A stretch of DNA of 64,000 bases, taken from the NCBI GenBank assembly GCA_035627955.1, contig DASPKU010000013.1, positions 1 through 64,000 of the forward strand, read 5' to 3'. Source of the stretch: Phycisphaerales bacterium. GTDB taxonomy: Bacteria > Planctomycetota > Phycisphaerae > Phycisphaerales > UBA1924. The position numbers were made by a program, and so were the translations under genes. Position 1 is the stretch's first letter; the number at the start of each line of letters is the position of its first letter. The notes beneath the pieces are model-generated. The model was not told the origin of the DNA and did no database searches. It saw nothing but the letters and a program-made list of their open reading frames with translations. Shown piece by piece: positions 12,056-19,387 of this stretch.

Positions 12056-12439
12056 GGAATCCCTTCGCGCCCGCTGCTGGCCGCCACGCCCGTCCCGGCT
12101 CCGTTGGTCCCGATAACCGCGTTCCGTCCGCGGCCACAGGACCGCCCTTGGGCCGGCGGGCCGCACACTACATCGGCCCCCCGGGTGCTTTGGCTTGGAA
12201 GACAGCAACCGCGCGCTGATCCACACCGCTGACGCAGCTCGATGGACTCGGAAAGGCGATGGAGCGAGGGCCGAACGCGAGGGGGCCGCTACACCCCGCA
12301 CAGGCCCACCTGCTCCGGCGCATCACCCCCAACTTTCCGCCCATGAGGCTGGCACGCCGCCGGCGCGAATCGGAACCTTGATCGTGTGCGGTTCCCGCGT
12401 GGGCCACAAGCCGACGCGACGTTTGCAGGGAGGTTCCTT
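12056..12439. other. Divergent intergenic region between murA and the fibro-slime gene
   Basis: 384 bases with no gene I can support. It must hold the promoters for murA (minus) and the fibro-slime protein (plus). I saw no convincing -35/-10 pair, riboswitch or repeat. A short open frame on the minus strand (12168-12407) has no start signal or recognisable content. Confidence 0.5.
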
Positions 12440-13444
12440 ATGCGTCTCAAGCTCTCCACCTTCGCTCAGTCAGCAGCCGTCCTGGCCGCGCTCGCCGGCG
12501 GGCTCGCCCTGGCCGTGCCCCCGCCTGGCAACGGCAACGGGAACGGCGGTAGCGGCGGAAGTGGGGGTACTACCGGCGGCACGACCGGCGGCACCACGCC
12601 ATCCGACCCCTACGCTGCGCTCCCCGCGTTCGTCCGCATGGAGGGCGTGGTGCGCGACTTCCGCGCCCGCAACGTCGCGGGCGGCCACCCCGACTTCGAG
12701 ATGACCCCCGCCCAGGGCTTCGGCCACTACGCCGGCATGGTGCAGGACACCCTCGACGCCGACGGCAAGCCGATCTTCCGCTCCACGGGCTACAAGGTCT
12801 CCACCCAGTGGAAGGACGCCTCGGGCCAGAACATCATGCCGGGTCCGGCGAAGGCTTATATCCAGGGCCGTGTGGGCGACGTCACGGGTCAGATGGATGT
12901 GAATCCCGGCGGCGCGGTTACCAGCGCCAACAGCTTCTCGCAATGGTTCCGCGATGTGCCGGGCGTCAACATGTCCGCCCTGATCCCGCTCACGCTGAAC
13001 CGGATCCCGGGCACCAACCGCTACGTGTTCGACGACTCGCTCGACACGCACTACGCCCAGCTCGAGGGCTTCTTCATGGTCAACGGCCGCCTGCAGGGCG
13101 CCAATGGCGGCGCCCAGGGCGGCAACAAGAACTACCACTTCACCTACACGATCGACTCGACCTTCACCTACCGGCACGGGCAGGGCCAGTACTTCTCCTT
13201 CAAGGCCAACGACGACCTCTGGGTCTTCATCAACGGCCAGCTCGTGATCGACCTTGGCGGCGTCGCGGCCAACACCCTTCAGCGCATCGACCTCGACCGC
13301 TTGAGCTTCCTGAGCGACGGTCAGGACGCCCGCATCCAGGTGTTCTACGCCAACCGCAACCGCCCGCTGTGCAACTTCCGAATGGAGATGTCGATGGCGA
13401 TGCGCCGCGTCGATCCGCCGCCGATCACCGAGCCTTTCGACTGA
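12440..13444 (+). CDS. Fibro-slime domain protein, secreted
   Basis: Start at ATG 12440 after a clear AGGGAGG site; an in-frame ATG at 12386 lacks one and would spoil the signal peptide. The 334-residue product has a signal peptide (MRLKLSTFAQSAAVLAALAGGLALA), then a Gly/Asn/Thr tract (~30-55), then a PA14-like fibro-slime domain. Characteristic pieces are MEGVVRDFRA, HPDFE, FSQWFRDVPGVN, NYHFTYTIDSTFTY and KANDDLWVFINGQLVIDLGG (~255-280). Fibro-slime domains occur in slime-mould and bacterial surface proteins and in cellulosomal/carbohydrate-binding proteins; carbohydrate or matrix binding is therefore likely. Ends just before a strong terminator, so it is transcribed alone. Confidence 0.88.
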   Translation: MRLKLSTFAQSAAVLAALAGGLALAVPPPGNGNGNGGSGGSGGTTGGTTGGTTPSDPYAALPAFVRMEGVVRDFRARNVAGGHPDFEMTPAQGFGHYAGMVQDTLDADGKPIFRSTGYKVSTQWKDASGQNIMPGPAKAYIQGRVGDVTGQMDVNPGGAVTSANSFSQWFRDVPGVNMSALIPLTLNRIPGTNRYVFDDSLDTHYAQLEGFFMVNGRLQGANGGAQGGNKNYHFTYTIDSTFTYRHGQGQYFSFKANDDLWVFINGQLVIDLGGVAANTLQRIDLDRLSFLSDGQDARIQVFYANRNRPLCNFRMEMSMAMRRVDPPPITEPFD

Positions 13445-13467
13445 TCGCGACCACAACTGAGCACCCC

Positions 13468-13500
13468 ACGGCCGGCGCCACACGCCGGCCGTTTTCTTTT
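13468..13500 (+). terminator. Intrinsic terminator after the fibro-slime gene
   Basis: Inverted repeat ACGGCCGGCG, loop CCACA, CGCCGGCCGT, then TTTCTTTT. Confidence 0.9.
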
Positions 13501-13504
13501 CATC

Positions 13505-13901
13505 ATGCATGGACGAAGCCGGACTGAGCCGCTCTCCACGAGGCCGGGACTGAGCCGCTCGTGGCGAAGTCCCGGATCGGCGGCGACGCAGTTCGCTGCG
13601 ACGCCCTCCCACCCCTCCCACATCCACCCTCCGCGCACGCCAATTCGTTGCCCCACCTGGCAGCGAATTTGAAACTAGAGGTGTCCGACGGGTATGCGAC
13701 GGATCGCAAGGCTGCCCGGAGGAAGGAGAGACGGCGGGCTTCAAGCACCCGCCCTTTGCCCTCGGCCTGCGGGGCCCCGGCGGACTGGACGCTTCCGGGG
13801 CGGCAGGGACCGCCAATGGACCCGGCGGTGGGCGCGACGCCGAGGGGACTGAGTTCCACGCCCGGGTTGGCCTCGTGGCCGCCCGGGCGTTGACTTTTTT
13901 T
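13505..13901 (+). ncRNA. Candidate structured non-coding RNA with its own terminator
   Basis: 474 bases separate two gene ends, and this stretch is dense in perfect hairpins. From left to right: 13536-13542/13558-13564; a UUCG-loop hairpin at 13587-13600; an 11-bp stem with one G-U pair at 13642-13652/13659-13669; 13733-13738/13748-13753. Next comes a long-range stem, 13759-13766 with 13839-13846, enclosing two smaller stems (13775-13780/13795-13800 and 13810-13814/13824-13828). It ends in a very strong terminator with seven T. A possible promoter (TTGAAA at 13669, 18 bases, TATGCG at 13693) would start a ~195-base RNA near 13705, leaving the first three hairpins upstream. No RNase P, tmRNA, SRP or riboswitch core motif matched. 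No protein gene in it is convincing. Confidence 0.5.
13858..13901 (+). terminator. Intrinsic terminator of the 13.5-13.9 kb RNA candidate
   Basis: Stem ACGCCCGGG (13858-13866) with CCCGGGCGT (13882-13890), inner stem GGCC/GGCC around TCGT, then TGAC and seven T. No plus-strand protein gene precedes it, which is the main argument for a non-coding transcript. It may also serve the minus-strand side, where a lipoprotein gene ends at 13919. Confidence 0.85.
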
Positions 13902-13918
13902 GGCTCGATGACGCGGGC

Positions 13919-14320
13919 TTACTCCCAGGAGCGCCAGTAGAAGTACAGGTCGCCGCGCTGCGAGCCCCGCGGGTTGGCGGTGTTGAAGTAGATCAGCGTG
14001 CGTGCATCCCGCGGCAGGACCAGGTACCGGGCGTCATCCAGCGCCGGGACCGGTGCCGAGGGCCAGGAGTCGATGTCGAATGCGGTTGCCGGCTCGCGCA
14101 CGTTCAGGGCCGCGTCGCGGCGCGACAACTCGTCGCCGGCAATTTCGTCCGCGACGGCGATCAGTACGCCGTGGAACACGACCTCCGACCCGGCTCCCTG
14201 CGACCCCGCGTAGACAGGGGCGGGGCTGCGGGTGTGCGGCACAGAAACGCGGCTGGAACCGCACGCCGCCAGAGGCAGCACCGTCGGCAAGGCCACCAGG
14301 ATGACAGCCAATCTGCACAT
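13919..14320 (-). CDS. Small lipoprotein of unknown function
   Basis: Start chosen at ATG 14320 because GGGAG lies eight bases upstream and the protein then opens with a lipoprotein signal (MCRLAVILVALPTVLPLAAC; lipobox LAAC). An ATG 42 bases upstream is possible. The mature part (~115 residues) contains ARYLVLPRDARTLIYFNTANPRGS and ends in GDLYFYWRSWE. I do not recognise a family. Probably anchored in the outer membrane or periplasmic leaflet. Confidence 0.72.
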   Translation of the reverse strand: MCRLAVILVALPTVLPLAACGSSRVSVPHTRSPAPVYAGSQGAGSEVVFHGVLIAVADEIAGDELSRRDAALNVREPATAFDIDSWPSAPVPALDDARYLVLPRDARTLIYFNTANPRGSQRGDLYFYWRSWE

Positions 14321-14478
14321 GCGCCAGACTCCCGGCACAAGTGTGACCCGGTTTTGACTCATCCACCAGCAATCCAGACCCGCCGCCAGCGGTCGTGGCT
14401 TGGCGCGCAGCTGCTGACGCCCGAGAACCTTGCGCGCGGATGCCGCCCCGCACGCAACCAGCGTCCTCAAACAGGTGA

Positions 14479-14507
14479 TTGAGCCCCGTGCCCTCGTCTG
14501 CTCTAAT
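14479..14507 (+). promoter_or_regulatory. Probable promoter upstream of the purL leader
   Basis: TTGAGC at 14479-14484, exactly 17 bases, then TCTAAT at 14502-14507 (5 of 6 consensus positions for the -10). Predicted RNA start near 14514, just ahead of a chain of hairpins ending in a terminator. Confidence 0.5.
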
Positions 14508-14513
14508 CCGCCC

Positions 14514-14678
14514 TCCCTTCCGCAATGGAACGGGCGCAGGCAACATGACACTTTCAGCGGCCAGCTCAGGACCAGTGGCCGCCCCCAATCAAGTGCTCGG
14601 CGGCGGGTCGCAAGACCCGGTCACGCCCGCCGAGCGCCCCACGCCCCAGGGTCTCACGATCCCGGGGCGTTTTCGTTT
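14514..14678 (+). ncRNA. Candidate small RNA or attenuator leader of purL
   Basis: About 165 bases between a plausible promoter and an intrinsic terminator. Hairpins: GCGGCCA (14557-14563) with TGGCCGC (14576-14582); a two-part helix 14595-14603 with 14627-14635, enclosing CGGGTC-GCAA-GACCCG (a GNRA-type tetraloop, 14604-14619); then the terminator. purL starts 97 bases after it on the same strand, so it could be a terminated leader controlling purL or an independent small RNA. I could not match it to the purine, ZTP or other known riboswitch cores. A short open frame from ATG 14546 crosses the terminator and is unlikely to be the product. Confidence 0.5.
14641..14678 (+). terminator. Intrinsic terminator upstream of purL
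   Basis: ACGCCCC (14641-14647) pairs with GGGGCGT (14664-14670), with an inner GGG/CCC stem, then TTTCGTTT. Located 97 bases before the purL start on the same strand. Confidence 0.8.
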
Positions 14679-14774
14679 GCACCTAAGTATTGCGTGGCGT
14701 GATAGATGCGCCGGTGGCGCCGGCCCCGCCATGTGCGATGATCACCTCTCAACCGTCCGCACTACCATGGCCCC

Positions 14775-17700
14775 GTGCCCACCCTCCACCGCATCGAAGT
14801 ACGGACCCGTCCCAACCTGCCCGATCCGCGTGCTCACAGTGTGAAACGCCGGGCCGAGGCGCTGGGGTTCCATGGTCTGCGCGAGGTCAACACCGCGAAG
14901 GTGTACCTGGTGGAGGCGGACCTTGACGGGCCGATGCTGGACCGGGTGTTGGCGCGGCTGCTGAGCGACCCGGTGACCGAGCAGGCGACGGTCGGGGCCG
15001 CGGAAGTGAAAGGGGCGGTGCAAACAATTGAGGTGCACCCGTTGCCGGGCGTCATGGACCCCGCGGCCCAGTCGGTGATGGACGCGATCAAGGACCTCAC
15101 CGGGTCGATGCCACTGGTTTCGACGGGGTCACGGTTTGATCTCGCAGGAGTATCGAAAGAGCAGGCAGAGACACTGGCGAAGCAGGTGCTGGCGAACCCG
15201 GTGATCCACCAGATCAGCGCAGGGCCGTGGCAGCCGAAGGCGCTGCCGCGGGGGCACGGGTACAAGCTGCAACTGCGGTCGGTGCCGATTCTCGGGTTGA
15301 GCGAAGAGGAACTGACGCGACTCTCGCGGGATGCCCACCTGTTCCTGAGCCTGGACGAGATGCGGGCAGTGCAGGCGGAGTTCCGGCGGATCGGGCGCGA
15401 CCCGACCGACATCGAGCTGGAGACGCTGGCGCAGACGTGGTCCGAGCACTGCGTGCACAAGACACTCAAGAGCACGATCCGGTACACGCCGGGTTCTGGG
15501 CCGAAGGGTTGGAAAGACCCGATCCCGTGGGGCGAGCACCCGAACCACACGGTGAACGCGGATGGGTCGGTGACGATCGGGAACCTGCTGAAGTCGACGG
15601 TGGCGGCCGCGACGTTCGAGCTGATCGATGAGGGGATCGACTGGACACTGTCGGTGTTCAAGGACAACTCGGGGGTGATCGCGCTGGACGATCAGCACGG
15701 CGTGTGCATCAAGGTGGAGACGCACAACCACCCGTCGGCGCTGGAGCCTTACGGCGGCGCTGCCACGGGCGCGGGCGGGTGCATCCGCGACGTGATCGGC
15801 ACAGGGCTGGGCGCGAAGCCGATCGCGAACACGGATGTGTTCTGCGTGGCGAACCCGGGGATGACGAGCACGCCGCCGGGGACGCTGCACCCGCGCAGGA
15901 TTCTGAGCGATGTGGTGGCGGGGGTGCGCGACTATGGCAACCGGATGGGGATTCCTACGTTGAACGGGGCCGTGTACTTCGATGACCGGTACGTGGGTAA
16001 TCCGCTGGTGTTCTGCGGGTGCATCGGGCTGATCCCGCGGCACCTGATCAAGGGCAAGGCGAAGAACGGCGACCGGATCATCGCGCTGGGCGGGCGGACG
16101 GGGCGGGACGGGATCCACGGGGCGACGTTCTCGTCGGCGGAGCTGGAGGAGGGGCACAGCGACGAGTTCAGCCATGCGGTGCAGATCGGCAACGCGATCG
16201 AGGAGAAGCGGCTGCTGGATGCGATCCTGCGGGCGCGCGACTTTGTCCCGCCCGAAAGCACTTCGTCACTTCGACCCTCCGTCACTCCGTCACCACTTTT
16301 CAACGCCATCACGGACTGCGGCGCCGGCGGGTTCTCGTCGGCGGTGGGCGAGATGGGCGGCGAGATCGGTGCGGAGGTGCATCTGGAGCGGGCGCCGCTG
16401 AAGTACGCGGGGCTGTCGTACACGGAGATCTGGATCAGCGAGGCGCAGGAGCGGATGGTGCTGGCCGTGCCGCCGGAGAACCTGCCGCACCTGCAGCGGA
16501 TCTGTCTCGAGGAGCACGTCGAGCTGGCGGACCTGGGGCACTTTGGCACCGAGGGTGCGGAGCTGGTGCTGTTCTACGAGAAGACGGAGGTTGGGCGGCT
16601 GTCGATGCACTTCCTGCACGAGGGCATTCCGACGCCGACGCGGGAGGCGACGTGGGCGTTGTCCGGGGGCAGTGATACAGCGGTGCAGCGATACAGCGAT
16701 CCATCGGGGAAGGGCGTGCAGCAGTCGCTGCTCTCGCTGCTCTCACACCCGACGATCGCGAGCAAGCACTGGATCATCCGCCAGTACGACCATGAGGTGC
16801 AGGGGAACACGATTCTGAAGCCGCTGGTGGGGCCGGGCGGGCGCGGGCCAGGGGACGGGGCGGTGCTGGAGCCAGTTTCTGGGAGTGGAAGAGGGATCGC
16901 GATCGGGTGCGGGCTGGCGACGCCGCTGGGCGATCCGCAGGTGGCGGGGAGCGACCCGTACTGGATGGCGATCGCCGCGATCGATGAGTGCGTGCGGAAC
17001 ATCGTGTGCGTGGGCGGCAACCCGGACCGCACGGCCATCCTTGACAACTTCTGCTGGCCCAGCTGCGCCAAGCCGGAGAACCTGGGCTCGCTGGTGCGGG
17101 CGGCGGAGGGGTGCTATTCGGGGGCGAAGGCGTACCGCACACCATTCGTGAGCGGCAAGGACTCGCTGAACAACCAGCTGCGGTACACCGACCCGGCGAC
17201 GGGGAAGGAGCGGGTGATCGAGATCCCGCCGACGCTGCTGATTACCGGGCTGGCTCACGTGACGAACGTGTCGCGGTGCGTGACGATGGACGCGAAGAAG
17301 CCTGGGAACGTGCTGGTTCTGATTGGCGTGAACCAGCCGCAGATGGCCGGTTCCTTGTACGCGGCAGTGGCTGGTGCCCGGTCTTTCAGCCCGGCTCATG
17401 ACACCATCCTCATCCCGGACCTCACGCTGGGGCCAGCAACGGCGCGGGCCGTGGCGCAGTGCATCCAGGATGGGCTGGTGCAGAGCGCGCACGATGCATC
17501 GGACGGCGGCCTGCTGGTCGCTATCGCGGAGATGCTGATCGCGACAACGGGGAGCACGACGGCGAGCCAGCGCGGCACGCCTGGCGCTTCTTCCGGCGCA
17601 GGCTCCTCTCTGCTCTCCACGATTCTGGGCAAGTCCGACGCGCAGGCCTCGACCCCGCCGCTGGGCGCCGAACTCACGATCAGCGACGACCACCTGGACG

Positions 17701-17921
17701 CGGCCCAGCTCGCGTTCAACGAGTCGGCCAGCCGCTACATCCTCGAAGTTCGCGATGCGGACCTGCCGAAGGTGCGTAACGTGCTCCGCGACTTTGGCGG
17801 CGTGCGGCTCACCGTGCTCGGGCGCGTGAATGACTCGGGCCGGCTCACGTGGCAGCACGCGGACGTGGATGTTGGGGTGAGTGAGCTGGCGCAGGCGTGG
17901 CTGAACCCGCTGGACTGGTAA
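14775..17921 (+). CDS. purL: Phosphoribosylformylglycinamidine synthase, PurL fused to PurS-like domains
   Basis: Fourth step of purine synthesis (FGAR to FGAM, ATP-dependent). GTG start at 14775. The first ~76 residues (LHRIEVRTRPNLPDPRAHSV...) form a PurS-like domain and residues ~83-146 (VQTIEVHPLPGVMDPAA...) a second one. The PurL part follows with TLAQTWSEHCVHKTLKS, HNHPSALEPYGGAATGAGG, CGAGGFSSAVGEMGGEIG and SAHDASDGGL motifs. At 1048 residues it lies between small PurL (~740) and large PurL (~1300); the glutaminase domain is absent, so a separate PurQ must supply ammonia. Two stretches look like repeat insertions that stay in frame (16257-16297 and 16671-16704). Preceded by a candidate attenuator; purE and purK lie at the far end of the window, not in an operon with it. 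Confidence 0.95.
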   Translation: MPTLHRIEVRTRPNLPDPRAHSVKRRAEALGFHGLREVNTAKVYLVEADLDGPMLDRVLARLLSDPVTEQATVGAAEVKGAVQTIEVHPLPGVMDPAAQSVMDAIKDLTGSMPLVSTGSRFDLAGVSKEQAETLAKQVLANPVIHQISAGPWQPKALPRGHGYKLQLRSVPILGLSEEELTRLSRDAHLFLSLDEMRAVQAEFRRIGRDPTDIELETLAQTWSEHCVHKTLKSTIRYTPGSGPKGWKDPIPWGEHPNHTVNADGSVTIGNLLKSTVAAATFELIDEGIDWTLSVFKDNSGVIALDDQHGVCIKVETHNHPSALEPYGGAATGAGGCIRDVIGTGLGAKPIANTDVFCVANPGMTSTPPGTLHPRRILSDVVAGVRDYGNRMGIPTLNGAVYFDDRYVGNPLVFCGCIGLIPRHLIKGKAKNGDRIIALGGRTGRDGIHGATFSSAELEEGHSDEFSHAVQIGNAIEEKRLLDAILRARDFVPPESTSSLRPSVTPSPLFNAITDCGAGGFSSAVGEMGGEIGAEVHLERAPLKYAGLSYTEIWISEAQERMVLAVPPENLPHLQRICLEEHVELADLGHFGTEGAELVLFYEKTEVGRLSMHFLHEGIPTPTREATWALSGGSDTAVQRYSDPSGKGVQQSLLSLLSHPTIASKHWIIRQYDHEVQGNTILKPLVGPGGRGPGDGAVLEPVSGSGRGIAIGCGLATPLGDPQVAGSDPYWMAIAAIDECVRNIVCVGGNPDRTAILDNFCWPSCAKPENLGSLVRAAEGCYSGAKAYRTPFVSGKDSLNNQLRYTDPATGKERVIEIPPTLLITGLAHVTNVSRCVTMDAKKPGNVLVLIGVNQPQMAGSLYAAVAGARSFSPAHDTILIPDLTLGPATARAVAQCIQDGLVQSAHDASDGGLLVAIAEMLIATTGSTTASQRGTPGASSGAGSSLLSTILGKSDAQASTPPLGAELTISDDHLDAAQLAFNESASRYILEVRDADLPKVRNVLRDFGGVRLTVLGRVNDSGRLTWQHADVDVGVSELAQAWLNPLDW
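16257..16297 (+). repeat. Short tandem repeat insertion in purL (TCACTTCG/TCACTCCG type)
   Basis: Degenerate repeats of CACTTCG, CCTCCGTCACT and CCGTCAC, translated as Ser/Pro/Thr-rich STSSLRPSVTPSP just before the conserved NAITDCGAGGFSS motif. Base usage differs sharply from the surrounding G/C-ending codons. Confidence 0.65.
16671..16704 (+). repeat. Second short tandem repeat insertion in purL (GATACAGCG type)
   Basis: Contains GATACAGCGGTGCAGCGATACAGCGAT-like units (three copies of A/GCAGCG, two of GATACAGCG), translated as SDTAVQRYSDPSGKG. It lies in the linker between the two halves of PurL, where added residues are tolerable. Confidence 0.6.
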
Positions 17922-17935
17922 GCAAGCAGGAGACC

Positions 17936-17956
17936 CGTCGGGCGATTCGCCCGACG
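17936..17956. repeat. Nine-base-pair hairpin after purL
   Basis: CGTCGGGCG, loop ATT, CGCCCGACG; no T run follows. Lies in the 45-base gap before the next gene and could protect or weakly terminate the purL transcript. Confidence 0.6.
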
Positions 17957-17966
17957 ATGCACTCGC

Positions 17967-19259
17967 ATGCCCGAGCCCCACACCACCACCTGGGAGAAGC
18001 TCGCGGCGACATACGACCCGCTGGCGGGGCTCGCGGCCTTCGAAGAACTGCCGGTGAAGCGCCCCAAGCGCGCGATGCGCCGCCTGGGGAGACTCGCCGG
18101 GTGGGTTACAGGAGGGCGGTTCCGGGGGAAGGTCAGGCTGCGGAGCCGGTACACGCTGGACCTCAAGCGCCTCACGATGCGACGTCTCACGGTGGTGCTG
18201 CGCCGGCGGCCCATGATGATCGTGGGGCCGGTGCTGATGATCGGACTGGTTCTCGGCGTCGTGGTCCTGATGCTGAACGCGGGGACCGCCCTGAGCGAGT
18301 TCTTCGGGACGAAGACGACCCCCAAGTACGCGTATTCGGTGTTCATTCTTGCGATGATCGCGGTGATGCTGGTGTCTGCCGTGCGCAAGCCGCGCGACAC
18401 GCTGCCGATGCTGGCGCTGCGGCTGCGGCGCGAGGCGTTGCTGCACCACGCGCGACGGTACCGCGCGTTGCATGTGGAAGCCGGCTTGCTCCGCACGGCA
18501 GAAGAAGTGGCCGAGAAGCTCCGGCGGCGGCGGGCCTACTGGCTTGCCGTGCTGGAGAAGCCCAAGTGGGGGCACCGCGCATCGTTCGCGTACATGGATT
18601 CGCAGTGGGTAGGGTTGATCCCGATCCTGTACTTTCTCCCGCAGGTGCTGCCGTTGGCGGGGGCGTCGGGGTGGGGGCTGCCCGCGCCGTACATCACAGC
18701 ACCGTTGATGTTGCTGGTGATCCCCGCGTCGATGCTGGCGCCGATGTGGATCGGTCAGCGGCGGATGAGGCGGATGGGCGCGGCGATGAAGGGGCGTGCA
18801 TGCCCGGACTGCGCGTACCCGCTGGAGTCGGCGCCTGATGCGGAGGTGCGCGGCTTCGGGGTGGTCACCGGCATTGGGCCGAGGGCGTGCGTGGAGTGCG
18901 GGTGCCCGTGGCCGCTGGTGCCGCCCCCGCCGGCGCGCGAGCCGTCGGTTGAATCAATGCTGGGGCGGAACTTCGAGTATGTGCACCCGGACGCGATCCC
19001 CCCGGCGGTGCTGCGAGGCGTCAACCGCGACCGTTACAGCCGGGGGGAATGCCCGTACTGCGGGTACAACCGCGCGGGGCTTGTGCCGCATGCGCGGTGC
19101 CCGGAGTGCGGGTCCACGATCGCACGGCGGGCGGCCCCGCAGCCGCTACCGCCGGTAGGGACGCCGGTGTGCGCGCGGTGCCGCGCGGACATGACAGGGC
19201 GGGTGGACCGGGTGTGTCCTGATTGCGGAGTGATGAACGGGATTGACTGGGTGAGTTGA
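17967..19259 (+). CDS. Multi-pass membrane protein with three zinc-ribbon-like Cys4 modules
   Basis: 430 residues, no family recognised. The N-terminal third is basic and likely cytoplasmic. Hydrophobic segments lie at ~82-105 (MMIVGPVLMIGLVLGVVVLM), ~120-140, ~212-232 and ~238-262. The C-terminal ~170 residues contain six CxxC motifs (CPDC, CVEC, CPYC, CPEC, CARC, CPDC), enough for three zinc ribbons of the CPxCGY type that precede or follow membrane segments in many planctomycete proteins. Pro-rich linker at ~310-320. A sensory or assembly role is possible but unproven. Start ATG 17967 lies 45 bases after purL. Confidence 0.75.
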   Translation: MPEPHTTTWEKLAATYDPLAGLAAFEELPVKRPKRAMRRLGRLAGWVTGGRFRGKVRLRSRYTLDLKRLTMRRLTVVLRRRPMMIVGPVLMIGLVLGVVVLMLNAGTALSEFFGTKTTPKYAYSVFILAMIAVMLVSAVRKPRDTLPMLALRLRREALLHHARRYRALHVEAGLLRTAEEVAEKLRRRRAYWLAVLEKPKWGHRASFAYMDSQWVGLIPILYFLPQVLPLAGASGWGLPAPYITAPLMLLVIPASMLAPMWIGQRRMRRMGAAMKGRACPDCAYPLESAPDAEVRGFGVVTGIGPRACVECGCPWPLVPPPPAREPSVESMLGRNFEYVHPDAIPPAVLRGVNRDRYSRGECPYCGYNRAGLVPHARCPECGSTIARRAAPQPLPPVGTPVCARCRADMTGRVDRVCPDCGVMNGIDWVS

Positions 19260-19282
19260 AGTTCGTGGCGGGCGGGAAGGGT

Positions 19283-19387
19283 TGATCGCGGGCGCGCGAT
19301 CGGTCATCCGTGGGGTGATGAGAACTGATCGCTGGCGCGGCTGGCTCGTCAGGACGATGGAACTCGATCGCTGGCGCGATCGGCTCT
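19283..19387. repeat. Three degenerate copies of a palindromic GATCGC(T/G)GGCGCGATCGG unit
   Basis: Copies begin near 19283, 19327 and 19367, roughly 40 bases apart, each with core GATCGC-GGCGCG; the third is a near-perfect palindrome (CGATCGC TGGC GCGATCG). They fill the gap between two convergent gene ends, a typical place for REP-like elements. Confidence 0.55.

Noticed and set aside
10493-12232. Long plus-strand open frame opposite murA
   Set aside because: MurA is complete on the minus strand; this frame is Arg/His-rich antisense sequence.
13503-13859. Minus-strand open frame of 118 codons across the structured region
   Set aside because: Low-complexity Ser/Arg/Gly-rich sequence, no ribosome site, and it crosses the hairpins of the RNA candidate.
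13500-13901. Possible RNase P RNA, tmRNA or 6S RNA
   Set aside because: None of the core conserved stretches of RNase P or tmRNA is present on either strand, and end-to-end pairing of the 6S type was not clear.
14514-14678. Known purine or ZTP riboswitch before purL
   Set aside because: Core conserved bases of these aptamers are absent; only the hairpin-plus-terminator layout is shared.
14479-14844. Plus-strand open frame of 121 codons across the purL leader
   Set aside because: It runs through a strong intrinsic terminator and into the purL start; not a credible gene.
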